Source: Hyperoplus lanceolatus
Taxonomy: Eukaryota > Chordata > Actinopteri > Uranoscopiformes > Ammodytidae
Length of the DNA stretch: 64,000 bases
NCBI GenBank assembly: GCA_026929865.2
Contig: CM049407.1
Coordinates: 32,827,501 to 32,891,500 of the forward strand
Direction: 5' to 3'
The notes under the pieces were generated by a model. The model saw nothing but the letters and a program-made list of their open reading frames with translations, searched no databases and had not been told where the DNA came from. The translations under genes and the position numbers were made by a program. Shown here piece after piece: positions 34,729 to 46,582 of this stretch. Each line of letters starts with the position of its first letter. Position 1 is the first letter of the stretch.

Positions 34729-35524
34729 TGCCAGCTTGACCGATCCATTATTCTCACAAAAGACCTGTGGTGGTTAAATGTATGCTTCCATTAGCCCAAT
34801 AAAATTATTGTTGAGTTACCCAAGGTTTTCGTGAGATGATATAGTGGTGTGAATGTAAAAAATTAATAATGTGAAATATATCAGCGACGCAGCCTCCCGC
34901 TAGCATAACAACGTTAGCATTAGCGTCGCAGCAAGTTTGCTAACTATATGAGCACCGTTAGCATGAGGCTTGCGCTGGCTAGCTTCACAGGAAACTTTTA
35001 GCAGTAATTGTAGCGGTGGCTAAATAAAGTGTGTGTTTATAGACACCAAACCATACATGTTAGCATTTTCTATATTCAAAGTGCACATTGCTATTCCAGG
35101 CTAAAATGGGCTTAAGCTGAGCATTTGTTGTGTAGAATGGTCATAGAGATTAGGGCTACATGTTTTTTAATGAAAAAATAGTGTCAACTTTTTAAAAGTT
35201 CAGTGAGAATTTTATTTGATTCAGGTACCAAAGATATTTCAGTTAAGCAATGCAGGGCATTATGTTATTTAATAATACAGAATGTGGAACCGTATCGCTA
35301 TGCTATAATGATTTAGATAAAGGAAAAAAATGCATTTGAACTGTTTACTGATTATTTTATTTTTTCCATACATCAACTGGGTGATTAGACAAGATTTTTG
35401 GATTCCAGCTGCTTCATTTGGAGACGAGCACCGCAGGCCTGGAGTGGCCAGCAAACCAAGAATTGGATCTAAAGAGAGCAAAAGATTATAAATGAGGGTC
35501 ACCCCTCAACTGATCTTTCAAGTA

Positions 35525-36819
35525 GGGGAGAGTGGCCTAAGTTGTGCATTTTGGAAGTTGTGCCACCCCTTGTTTCTAGAAAACCGTGGAAGAAATTGGA
35601 AATGTGACCACATATTTAAGAAGAGCCATCCATTTGACTCATCCTGTAAAGAAGGGAGACACAAGGAATAAGATATAAGCACATTTAAGCTCAAAAAACT
35701 GTGTTTTGCCTTTCAAAGAAAAATTTCCATGATCAAGGTTTTTTGATTATTGTGTCTGAACACTTATAGAAAAGTTTGAAAACATTTGACACATGTTTTA
35801 GTGCTTTAGTTTGCTACACTTTGTGTCTATACAGTTAGCACGATGTCAGCCCTAAACTGCTGCATCATGCTTATTATCCATATGTCTGGGGTTGGGGTGA
35901 TTTGTGTCCAAAGGGCCTATGTGAGTTATAAGTAAGTAAGTAAGTAAAATGTATTTATAAAAGCACATTTACGACATTTTGCACTGTCCAAAGTGCTATA
36001 CATAGTGCATTCAGTAGGTAAACAATGAAGGTAAAATAACAATAACCAAAATAAAAGACGTAAAGCCCATACATCCACATAAACACAGATAGTAGTGCAG
36101 AGGTAAGATAGTTAATGGGGAGGAAACACCAGGGTGTACATATGGGTTTTGAGCCTTGATTTAAAGGCAGAAATGTAGAGGGAATCACATTTGTCAGGTG
36201 GCAGTTGGTTCCATAAGCATGGAGCAACTAGTGCAAAGTACATTTCTGAGAGTTGTGCTAGTGGCATGGCTGTATACGCTGGTCACCAAAAGAAAGTGAT
36301 TGTCTACAGTAGCTCAGAAGAGAGTGACATCTCAAGTCCACTTAACGACACCACTGATGAGAGTTCAGATGGCCAGAAAGATGATGATGGTGACTTTGTC
36401 ATTGTTAGCTTTGCAGGTAAAACCATTAGATCTGCTAGGCCTTGTTTAAGAAAATTGTCCTTCAATCTTTGTCAAATATTTATTTTATTTACTTTAAATA
36501 AACCTTAAATAAGTAATTCTCTTATGGATTTGTCTTGCATTACAGTTTATGATATATATAGCAATGGCACAATTTACCCCATGGTATTCTCTCCAACCGC
36601 ACAACTTACACCACACCGGGGGCAAGTTGTGCAACAAGACAACTTTTTTTCCGAAAGCTATATTTCTTCTAGAGTTTATTCCAGATCCAAAGTTTTTATT
36701 GCTAGGGATGCACAACACCCTGAAATATATGTACATATTTGAGTTGGAGACTTTACTGTCAAGGCCTTACTTTAAAGTCACTTTGAGTGAAAAGTTGCAC
36801 AACTTAGGCCACTCTCCCC
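35525..36819 (+). mobile_element. pogo-like (Tc1/mariner) TIR element, decayed
   Basis: Perfect 24-bp inverted ends start GGGGAGAGTGGCCTAAG, with TA on both sides (35523-35524, 36820-36821). Copy 1 of the host repeat has the uninterrupted TTATTTATACTTGAAAG near 20500, with a single TA. Subterminal AAGTTGTGCA/TTGCACAACTT words recur near 36600-36640 and may be transposase sites. A second repeat (about 35930-36240, starting TAAGTAAGTAAGTAAAATG) seems nested in it. Confidence 0.85.
36281..36417 (+). pseudogene. Fragment of a pogo-like transposase C-terminus
   Basis: The frame reads QKKVIVYSSSEESDISSPLN, an acidic stretch, then GDFVIVSFAGK. An acidic linker before a GDFVxVxFxGK strand is seen in C-terminal tails of some pogo-like transposases in fish, as I recall. 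The catalytic core is missing. The assignment is supported mainly by the TIRs and the TA target. Confidence 0.45.
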
Positions 36820-37231
36820 TATAAATAAAGGTTAAATAAAATACATATGCTCATTGAAATAACAGTGATAGGGCGAGGTTAAACTAGTGTTTAGTCACAA
36901 TAGAGTGATCATTATTTTGTTTTATCTTCAGTCCATGATTAAAAATGGAACTGTTATGTTCTTAGTGTATTCTATTTTTGTTTATGATATGATATACACT
37001 TCAAGGAAGAGAGTAGAAAATATATATATATTACATTACATTTACCTGTTAAACCTAACTGCTGAGTCAGTGTGTCTTGTTTCACCATTGCTGTTAGTGA
37101 TCATTTTCTTCCTGTTTGTTCCTTTCAGAGAAAATCATTAAACTGGATATAATTTGTTGAAGAAACTATTTTGGAGTTCTTTGACGGTATTCAAGTCAAA
37201 TGTGAGAACTGTGTTTCCAAATAAAACGATT

Positions 37232-37503
37232 GTTATGTATGTAACTACGGTTCTATGAGTTCCGTATGACCGCCAGAGGCGGTGCTTACAGCACTGGATG
37301 TTCCATCGCGCGCATGCGCAGGTCGAGATCTTTATACCAACAAAGTCACCTGTGACACCTGGGTGACCCCGGGAATGTCTATATATTCCGGAAGTCACCA
37401 GAGGTTCTGTTCCAACTGGATCTTCTCGCGGTGTCTGAGAAGTCTGAGTGACAGAGAACTCTGGCGGTCATCCGGAACTCATAGAACCGTAGTTACATAC
37501 ATA
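37232..37503. repeat. 272-bp unit with 47-bp inverted ends (DIRS-type terminal region)
   Basis: The left arm starts GTTATGTATGTAACTACGG and ends ATGACCGCCAGAG. The right arm is its inverse with one mismatch over 47 bp. The next bases (37504-37565) repeat the CAGAGGCGGTGCTTACAGCAC part of the left arm in direct orientation. It adjoins decayed DIRS coding sequence and is probably part of its split terminal repeats. Confidence 0.75.
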
Positions 37504-37688
37504 ACTATCGTTCTATTTCGTTCCTACTGACCACCAGAGGCGGTGCTTACAGCACTGCATGACTTATACCAAAAAGGTCACGAAGAGTACTCATCAATTA
37601 AGGGCTTGCAGCTATCAACAAGACAGCTGTCATCCCACCGGATGAGGTGCAGCAACATTTACTCTGTAGAGCCGCGCAACGTACATGA

Positions 37689-38638
37689 CAGGGCTGTACG
37701 CTAGCAAGCAAAAAAATTCAGTAGCACAAAAATAAATTTGGCAGCACACAAAGTATGATCGAAAACTTGCATAACCTTAACCCTTGCATTTCGCTCTAAT
37801 TACCTTTGAGCATGTTATCTTGGTCTTATTTGAGATTCTCAATTAATATTATATCCTAGTGTGTGCAGTAATAATTATGGAAAAATTAATAGGGGTGCAC
37901 TGATTGCAATTTAGACAAAATAATCTAACCTGCCAATTACAATTTTTTGCTGATTCAGAATTATTATTATTATAATGTACTTCTGTTAATTAAAACCAAA
38001 CTTTAAAACATTAAACATAGCCTATTAAATAAATAAGTATACATATTGGTACGATTTAGGATAAATTAAATAGTTTGTTGTGAATGTGTTGGGAGTAGCT
38101 TTTCAGTGGCTTATTTAAAACTTTGTTTAAATAGACTAGGCTAATGTTGACTGCTCGCTGCAGCTGAAGGAGTTGCCTTTCAAGCTAGAAAAAAGCGCTA
38201 ACTTCCTGTTCTTACCGGCTTCAAAATAAAAGTCAACTCACGTTTGGCTAGTAATGTGAAGGCGCACAGGAAATGTTCTGTTTGTACACACGCTAACTTA
38301 ACTGCGGTAATGTGCCGTCTCCTTCCGATTATTACCATTTGGAGAAGTTTTTATACATAGTATCGCTGCACGAGCACAGATCCCAGGACACATATCTTTC
38401 ACCAGCCAAAGTGGAGGGTAGACTCAATAACTTACTTGCCTAAGTCTACATTTACCCCCATTTGGAGTGTTAATGTAGAGCACTCTAAGCAGTGTTGTGC
38501 AGCGCTCCTCTGTGTTTCAAAGACAGCCTCTCCTCATTAGCAGCCTGTCGCACGAGTGCGAATGGACTTTTATTCATCATCGCACGTGATCAATTTCAGT
38601 AGCAAATGCGATCAAAAGGGTCGCACTGTACAGCCCTG
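37689..38638. mobile_element. hAT-like non-autonomous element inside the DIRS
   Basis: The ends are CAGGGCTGTACGCTAGC and the inverse of GTCGCACTGTACAGCCCTG, sharing CAGGGCTGTAC. CATGA lies directly outside both ends. The interior is AT-rich with no ORF. The 5-bp repeat is shorter than the 8 bp expected for hAT, so the class is tentative. Confidence 0.65.
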
Positions 38639-39093
38639 CATGATGAAGACCATGTAGCCGTGGCACAAATGTCCTGCCGTGAAATCCGCTTCAAGGCAGC
38701 CCATGATGTAGCCATACTCCTGGTAGAGTGGCACTCAACGGCCAAGGCATGGGGAGCCCCTGTGCTCTATATGCATTCAAGACCACATCCACAAGTCAGT
38801 GGGAGTGTCTCTGTTTGGACAGGGCAACCCCCTTCCTGCAGCTCCCATAGCAGACAAAGAGGTATTTGTCTTACGCAAGCTGGTTGTTGCCACAACCTAT
38901 GCCCTAAGCGCCCGCACCGGGCACAGTGGGTCTGACATTCTTTCTGCACCCCCTGGTGAGCGCAGGGGATTGAAAGCAGCCAACTCGATCGATTGGTTTA
39001 CATGGTGGGGAGACAATTGTTTGGATAAGAAGGATGGATTTGGCGAGAGCACCACTCCTGACCCTTTTGCATGCCAGAGCAAGCACGCCTGGC

Positions 39094-39495
39094 TCACTGA
39101 CGAGGCATGGAGTTCACCAACCGATTGCAGTCGCAATGGCAAGGAGGAATGCCGTCTTTATAGACAGCTGCGTCAGGTCTGCCTGACTCAGCGGCCCAAA
39201 TGGGGGTAGACCTAAGGCCCTCAGGACTACTTGCAAGTCCCATGATGGTGCCCTCAGGGGTCATGGTGGCTGAATGAAGCCTCTGGCCTCCCTTCAGAAA
39301 CTGCCTGACTAGGTAGTGGGACCCTACCGTCTGGTTATCCACCCCTGCATGTGCGGCCGATATGGCAGCCACATAGACGCACAGGGTGGAAGCAGCTCTC
39401 CTGCTGCCCAACACAGACTGCAGAAAGTGTAGTATCACTATCACTGAGCAAGTCCATGGTACTTCGCCATGTGCCATGCACCACTGTGAAAACAA
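39094..39495 (-). pseudogene. DIRS tyrosine recombinase, N-terminal part
   Basis: The frame begins MFSQWCMAHGEVPWTCSV and has ILHFLQSVLGSRRAASTLCV, YVAAISAAHAGVD and HYLVRQFLKGGQRL. This matches the SAM-like N-terminal part of DIRS recombinases, which has WC...P, FLQ, STLKVYVAAIS and a FLKG..RL helix. The catalytic part with the Arg and Tyr residues should follow towards 38650, but the frame is broken there. Confidence 0.75.
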
Positions 39496-39516
39496 CTTCC
39501 ACCTGTTTGCATAGCG

Positions 39517-39897
39517 CTATGTAGTGGAGAGTGCCCCTGAAGTTAAAAAGGTATGGACCTCTGACTGGTCGCAATACGTCAACAGTGGGTCCTGGCTACC
39601 AGGAGCCCCACGCACAGCTGCAGGCGCCCCGAGTTCGGGTGCCACATGTGTCCGCCTACCTGAGACAGAAGGTCCTGTCTCCCTGGAAGGCACCAAGGCT
39701 CTCCTTGAAGACTTTAGTAACACTGGGATCCATGGCCTTCCTGGCCAATGTGGAGCCACCAAACGTAGGCTGTAACTGCAATGCTGGACCCCATCCAGTG
39801 TTGCCAGTAACAAAAGAATTGGAGGAAATGCATAAAGCAGGCTGACTGGCCAAGCATTAGCCAGAGCATCCTGCCTTAGGGGACTGATCCTCTTCAT
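39517..39897 (-). pseudogene. DIRS RNase H region fragment
   Basis: The frame holds QDALANAWPVSLLYAFPPIL and LVAPHWPGRPWIPVLLK. These correspond to the DALAxxWP...LYAFPP...APxWPxxxWF pattern at the end of the RNase H domain in DIRS pol. It continues in the order expected before the recombinase block. Confidence 0.75.
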
Positions 39898-40617
39898 CTA
39901 GGAGAACCCAGGGGGACAGTGGGTCATCTCTTCGTAAGCAAAGAGATATGCCACTACCCTGCCATACTTGTCCCAATCATGCCCACCACCTCCGGATGGA
40001 GTCTCCACTCCCCGGGGGTGGCCCTTTTCTCTCGCTGTGTTCCGGACACCTGGAACTTGGACAGCTTAGATAATGATAATTAGATAATGCTGAGGTCAGC
40101 ATACTTATCAGTCGAAGGAAGAGGCTGTACTCCAGCAGCCTCCATTCCATGAAGTGCATGAAGCCCCACCTCCTGGTACCTGAACTTTGGTTGAGTAGAA
40201 CCTACCGAGCATCGAGTAGCACCCCCAAGGACTCTGGGGGAGGGCGGAGGCTGAACGCCGACCTCCTGGCGCCTGAAATGCAGCTGTAGCGCAGTGTTAC
40301 GGCGCTGTACAGAATGTGCTGAGAAGCACTGGCCCCTTGATTGTCCACCTGAACGTGGTTGAAGCTATTGGCACGGGGTACCACAGAGGTTCCCGGTCTG
40401 GAATCAGGCAGAGGTGCACGTCGCAGCGTATAACTACTGTCTAGCCTGGTCAACCTGAACACTTTGCACCGGGCCTGAAGAGCAGCTGGCCGAACGTCTG
40501 GCCTGGGATCACTGGAAGAGAACGGAGGGTCTGTCGACACACTTCCGACTGGGACGACTGCACCAGCCAACCCTGGCGGCGCGCCACGTCACAGTTGACA
40601 TCAACCTGCCTAGCTCC

Positions 40618-40893
40618 CTAAGTCATAATGCAAAGTCTGCAGTGAAGCATCACTGAGGGTCCATGCTGAGTGACCAGCACCTGACCCGTGTATGGTTTGC
40701 GACCGAGCCAGGACTGTGTGAGAAAGCAAATTCCCAGATGGCCCACACAGGCAGCAATGTCATAACTCCTAGTAAGGAGGTCGCCTGAAATCCGGCACTG
40801 GGGCCGAGGGCAGCGCACATCGGCTCTCAGAGCCTCGTCTGGGGAGACAACCAGGGATGCTATAGCATGCTCAATCGGAGCTAACCAGTCCAA
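40618..40893 (-). pseudogene. DIRS gag-like fragment
   Basis: The frame ends with DLLTRSYDIAACVGHLGICF, similar to the RSYDAAACxARLGNSLA stretch I recall from DIRS gag-like proteins. The next open frame down (40570-40202) is Ser/Pro/Arg-rich, as in the tail of that protein. Confidence 0.5.
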
Positions 40894-41514
40894 GCCCTAA
40901 CTATCAGCATTGTGCATGGCTGCCAGAGCTCTGCTGTCACTAGTGTGATGGGAGAGAGCCCTTAAATCTGGCCAGCATCTACGGAGCTCTGCGGAATAAG
41001 GCTCAGAGGGAGGCACACAGAAACGGAGGATTGAGGGCCTGCCGAAAAGAAGGCATTCGTGGGTGCAGATGAATCCAGAGCTTCATCTAACCCCATACTT
41101 GGCGAGTCACGGACGGACACTGACCCTCTAGCCGAGCTACCACGTAGCTGAAAACCATATATGAGTAAGGGTAGATTCCATATCACACATTAAAAAAAAT
41201 CCCAGCAAAGACTTGCTCAAGAAGTTCAGAGTAAGGTCCCATCTTCTGCTCCGCTTCTGTCATTGTTGAAAGCATCCTCACCTCATCCATCAGTCTTATT
41301 TTCCAGCCTCGACTCACTCTCCCGGAAAAAATGACAGCGCATCAACAGGGCATCCAAAATTATTGGCACCCCCTACCATCCCTTGAATAACTATCCCGCA
41401 AACTGACACTACGCAGACCCCGCAGGATCCTCTCTGATCCAACTCTCCCTACACACAATGCCTTCCAGCTACTTCTGTGAGGCGTTACAGGACAATTGCC
41501 TCCAAAACAACCCG

Positions 41515-43919
41515 GTTCAGAACAGTTTTATTCACACTGCAATAGGCTCTGTGCACTAGAACCCGGAAGTCAACTGACGGTGTCGGCATTCTAGTTTCCG
41601 GTCTACTTACTGACTCGGTCCATACAGTTGAATTTCATAATATTTTGCTCCAACAAGCAAGCGGGAAAGGGATTTAAGTTTGATATTTAAGTTATTTGTA
41701 TAAGTAAGAGGTTAAGTAAGTGGTGCACCTGATTTTTAATTAACAGAGTAATTTTTTTTTTGTATTTGAAACACCAACTGTCTCGTATTGTGCTTACTTT
41801 AGGCCTCCTAACGTTACGCCCATCTCTTAGTGTCTAGTAAAGATCAGGGAACATTTGAAGTTATTGTCAGAGCAGTGTCCATGAAGAAACTAGAGAAGCC
41901 TCACAATCTGAGTGTATGATTAAGCTATGACGATAAGCCAAACGTTAAACTAACCATTACGCCCGTTCCCACTGTGTTCATGGGGATAGCTGCGGTCATA
42001 TGTATTATGCAATACTAAAATATATAGGTGCTAGCTTATTACACAACGAAACCGACAAAATAGGCACGCGAGCCGCACACACAGACACATACGCACAATC
42101 ATCACCAGCAGCGCATTGCCTCAAACAACTAAAATAAAATAAAAATCATAGGATATCACAGCATAAATGAACTTTTCTATAGGCTACTCTGCCACCCACA
42201 AAAGTTTTTAAACTCACCGTAGCTTGCAGGTGTGCAGCATAATCCGCATACGATAGGCGGACGTGTAGCCTACCTATAAATCCCATGGTAAATCCATAGA
42301 TAGTAATATTCCACTTTTACCACGATTAGTCCGATGAAAGCAGCCTGCAGTCATTATTCCACGGGTAGCGTTGCATTTTTAAATCGTGAGGACAACTTGG
42401 ACTTCAGAAAGAGCCTGACAACAGCAATTATGTCTTATTCATTATTCAATTACAAATCTATTTTAATTCTCATTTTATCCTGATTTCCTATGAAGTTCGC
42501 TTTAGAAATGACAGTGTTGGTGTCCGAAATGCTTGAAAATAAAGTTATCCAATAAAATGTAGAATATTGTTGTCTCTAGGCAAAACAAAGAATAAAAGGT
42601 TACAGCTCGGTCACTCATTGGTTAGTACTTATGATCATTTAGTAAGTGACGGGTGAATCAGCCAACCACAAGTTGCTATTTACGATTACAGTGGACAGAG
42701 GGCCACTGACAGGTCTGACGGATCAGTGAGCGCGAAGTGTGAAATGAATGTGATTCACGGCTGCAGAAGAATAAACTATATTACTGCAAGCTTGATATCA
42801 TTGCCATTTCCAAGACGCGATTTCGAAGATGAGGATCAATAAGAATGGAAAATTAACGCCAGCATTAGGATTAACGCAAAAGAGGAACATTGTTGGAAGG
42901 CATTTTACCAACCAGTAGAAACAACATGGGATAGACTGACTGCAGGAAAAGTAACTGGTTGTAGGCTGCTTTTTTCATCGGACAAATCGTGGAATATTAT
43001 AGTGAAATATTTGTGGATTCACCATGGGATTTAGCCTGCTAGCTTACCACCATCGTGTTTGAGGATGCTGCTGCACACCTGCAAGCTACGGTGAGTTTAA
43101 AATCTTTTGAGGGTGGCAGAGTAGCTAAATAGGAAAGTTCATTCATGCTGTGATATCCAATGACTTTTATTCTATTTTAGTCGTTTGAGGCAATGCGCTG
43201 CTGGTGATGATGGTGCGTGTCTGTGTGTGCGGCTGGCGTGTCTTCACTGTGTCGGTGCCGTTGTGTGCACTGTAGGTTGTAGCTTTTGCCTGCTGTGATG
43301 ATGAAAGTGTGCTTGTGTGTACATAGCAGCTGTTTGTCGGAGCTTGTTGTGCGTTTTTTTTTAACTATTCAAGTATTTAAACAACGTCGTGCTCAAGATC
43401 CTCTAGGCCGGGGTCCGAGCCAGGTTCTGGGCTTGATGCTCGTGTTCTGCGCTCCCAAACACAGGCCCTTATCTTTGATAACAACATAGTTATTCCACTC
43501 AAACAACGATAGGACGTAGCTTGTAACTAGTACCCGTCTACTCTTATCAGTACTGATGATTAGCTGGTCCTCAAAATGTCGGCTGCATACCTTTACTTTG
43601 TATGTGTTGTCCGAAACCTCAATCCTTTTAATCCAATGTATCCACTGCAGTGGAAGCTCAAACCGCTATTATATCTAATCTAAACTAAGCAAAGTCTTTC
43701 ACAAAAGTGTTAATTCAACCCACCGGCACTTCATTGTTGTTTAAACAATCTCATAGGCTACATTTAATCCCCCTTTTCCAATGAAATACTCATATATTAG
43801 TTTATGGTTACCGTGGTAACTGAGCCACCGGAAACTAGTATGCCGACACCAGGCGAAACCGGAAGTTCGCTCTAGACTTGTGCACAGAGCCTATTAACAT
43901 TCTATTCATAAATCTGAAC
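41515..43919. mobile_element. Foldback element with long inverted arms
   Basis: 41541-41610 (AATAGGCTCTGTGCACTAGA, CCGGAAGT, TCTAGTTTCCGGT) is the inverse of 43828-43895. The pairing continues inwards: 42130-42240 pairs with 43065-43165, and 42290-42350 with 42970-43045. An outer GTTCAGA / TCTGAAC pair extends the arms to 41515 and 43919. The unpaired centre is about 42380-42940. No ORF of a known family was found. Confidence 0.82.
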
Positions 43920-45317
43920 GCTGGGGATTAAGCATGGCCCTTTTGTATTATGTAATGTGCCTGTCTGTATCTATGTTTAATGTTCAATGTAAAGTTGGAA
44001 CTCGTACCAAGGAGCTCTACTGAAAACAAATTCCACCAGCTTTTACAAGTCACCAATTGAAATATCACTTGAGTAAAAGTAGAACACTATGTTATATTAA
44101 ATGTACTTAAGTATGAAAATTATTTTGCTGGTATAAGGAAGACTCAAAGATGACCCAGGTAAAGATTAAACAGTGTAGAATGAAATATTCACATCCTTTA
44201 CTGAAGTAAAAGTACAAATACTAAACTGTTAAATTACAAGTAAAAGTTTTGTATTTTAACAGGAGAAGCTGTAAGTATGAAACATTTTCAGCATATTTTC
44301 ATTAAAAATTACACTAAAATAGCCAAAAGATAATAAATGTGGGTCTGTTTAGTTATCAATTAATACAATTATGTTTTTTTATATAATTAGGACTATGTAA
44401 TGTTGTAAAACACTTGACTTAAGTTAGGACAAAATCCCACAAAAAAAACTTGGAAGTTGAAGATATATATAGATCAAGATATATCACAAAAGATCACAAT
44501 CAATGACAATTATCACAAGCAGATAAGATGAGGATAGTCTGAATGTAGGTTGACTTGAGCTTGCTGCAAGATGAAGGGCCACACCGTTGCTCTTTCACGT
44601 AGAGATCAGGGAGACCAGAGGCCATACCCATCGCTATGGGCGGGCCATAGGGGGCCGGGCCCGCCCCCAGAAATGCTTGTGCTCCCCCACTTGGGGCACA
44701 GATCTCTCAAAAAAAACTTTAATTTTTATTTTATACCATCATAGTAGCTAATTTTGTGTTGATAAATACTAATGTTGCATTCTTTATCATCAAAACATTT
44801 AAAATATAAATAAACAATGGTGTGATTTTGTTTGATTGATGGGAGTCTATCTACACTGCAACAGCCTATCACGGCCTTACTGAAAAGAAAGTAAGGCTAC
44901 GTAACTACGTCAATGTAGCCGCTCAACAGTTACCGCGCATTTTTGAGAGTGAAGCTAGATGAGTTTTCGCCGGCTTACTATTTCATTTCTAGTTCATCAT
45001 AATCGATATTCGGTAATGGTTGAAAAGCCCACCAACAGTCTCCTCTGCCAAATCGGATCGTCAAACTGTTGTCACTTTTCGAGCCGCACAACAGACTACT
45101 ACAAGCCGAAATTATGGACTTGTTCAGCGCGGTGACACTTCTGATTGCGTGAAGCCACAGTTTTGCACTGTGGGAATTCTGCGCTCCTCCAGCCACGGCC
45201 ATCGAGGGCGAGGCTGTGCCGGAGACCGGCCGAGAAGATGCACAATTTACAAGAACCTCCGCGGATTTGCAGTTGAGGAAACAGTTGGTCCGTCACAAAG
45301 TGACATAGATGAAAAGA
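43920..45317. other. Repeat-like, no host gene recognised
   Basis: 43920-44400 has AAGTAAAAGTAC-type low-complexity words. From about 44620 (GGGCGGGCCATAGGGGGCC) the sequence looks like the start of a hAT-type repeat whose other end may be CCCCCCTATGCATTTC near 45845. A 109-codon frame (45020-45349) has no resemblance to a known family. Confidence 0.4.
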
Positions 45318-45446
45318 CTGAGTTCAAGAGTATTTTACAGTGTTATTGATGCTGTGCAAGGAGAGATGGATGCGCGTTTTGGAGAGCGCAGTAGCGAGCT
45401 CATTGGCGCACTGGCTGCTCTGAACCCGGAGGCCGAGATATGTTGA
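45318..45446 (+). pseudogene. hAT (ZMYM1-like) transposase fragment
   Basis: The frame reads LSSRVFYSVIDAVQGEMDAR, then FGERSSELIGALAALNPEAE and a stop. The V-D-x-I/V-xxEMxxRF pattern followed by xALxALxP is found in the C-terminal half of DUF4371-type hAT transposases. Nothing further of the domain is readable. It probably belongs to a decayed hAT element of about 44620-45860. Confidence 0.6.
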
Positions 45447-46582
45447 TGAGGAGGTTGAGCTCGGAGAAACGCCGCCTCCCGCTGTACTGATAGAAGGGAC
45501 TGGAGAGAGCACAGCCCTGCCTCCACTCAAAGTAGGCTACCGTGTGTGTGTGTGTGTGTGTGTGTAATGGCAATGCATATCATATCCCTCTGTTGACTGC
45601 TTTAAAATGCAATGTTTGAGATATGCGTCTGGTGTTAGGCTACATCTAATATGTTGAATAGTCAAGTGTTTTATGGATATTCATAACATTGCTTCTATGT
45701 AATGTATTGATTTAAATTATGAGGACTGATGTTGTAGGCTATAGGCTACCGCTGTTGGTTAGTTTAACGTGATGATTACGTGCTGCGTGAATAGAGTATA
45801 GGACTATTATAAATATACGTATTGTAGGCTAATAATAATTGTGCCCCCCTATGCATTTCATATGCCCCCCTTAAGACTGAGGTCTGGCGACGGGTCTGCC
45901 AGAGGCACACATTCATTCCTCCATGTTACCCTGGAAGAGGACAAAGAGACAACCACTGAGTCAAACAATACAGAAAGAGTCAGATAAAAGTAATGCACTA
46001 GGCAATCAATAATTTTTTCAAAAAATAGCGTTTGGAATAAAGGAAGAAACAGCAGAAATTGTATGTTTATGTTTGAGTTAATGCAGATGTAAATATACAT
46101 ATATATTTACATCCTCCATATCAGCCTTGACGGCCTTCAAGTGGTCCGCGTACACCACCAGATGGTCATCGGTCAGTTCATCCAACACCTGAATGTAAGT
46201 CATTACAGTAGGGCCTAAGTTATTTTATTGATGACAATGGCAGACTAATAATTAAGCAATATCACATGCTACAAGGCAGCGGGCTGAATGCCGAAAATAA
46301 TCACAGCTGATATTCAGCACGAGTGTTATAGGCTATTGCTTTTATACAACAGTTGGCCTACTACATTTATTTGTTAACAGTAGGCTAATCAGCGACAGCA
46401 AAAGATTATGATTTGTTTGTTTATGAAATAATTTTTTTGACCCTGCCAACAAAAATAGATCCGAGACTGGGATTTAACTGTTGCTAAGCAACAAACACTG
46501 TGGCAGTAATAAGGAACACCTGTAGAGCGGAGTGACACATGTAGGCTAGTTAAACGTTTCGGCCAATCAGATTGTATAAATA
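45447..46582. other. Repeat-like, no gene confirmed
   Basis: It holds a short (GT)n at 45541-45565 and the CCCCCCTATGC / TATGCCCCCC end-like motif near 45845. A minus-strand open stretch at 46132-46194 is bounded by splice-like bases. Otherwise it is AT-rich. Confidence 0.4.

Larger units (their letters stand above)
34270..37231 (+). repeat. Unnamed ~1.3-kb repeat, copy 2, split by two insertions
   Basis: Inverse of copy 1 (20110-23830). The parts are 34270-34400, 34729-35524 and 36820-37231. An independent MITE (34401-34728) and a pogo-like element (35525-36819) interrupt it. It lacks element E1. It ends where the inverted-repeat unit at 37232 starts. Confidence 0.75.
37504..41514 (-). mobile_element. 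DIRS-type retrotransposon, decayed, minus strand
   Basis: Read on the minus strand the pieces come in DIRS order: a gag-like block (40893-40618), an RNase H region (39897-39517) and a tyrosine recombinase (39495-39094). The reverse transcriptase between gag and RNase H is mostly deleted or unreadable. The inverted-repeat unit at 37232-37503 lies at the 3' side. A hAT-like element is inserted at 37689-38638. DIRS elements integrate through the recombinase and leave no target duplication. This copy is dead. Confidence 0.75.

Noticed and set aside
36281..36420. Host exon ending at TTTGCAG/GTAAAA
   Set aside because: It lies within an element with perfect inverted ends and a TA duplication, so it is more likely a transposase remnant.
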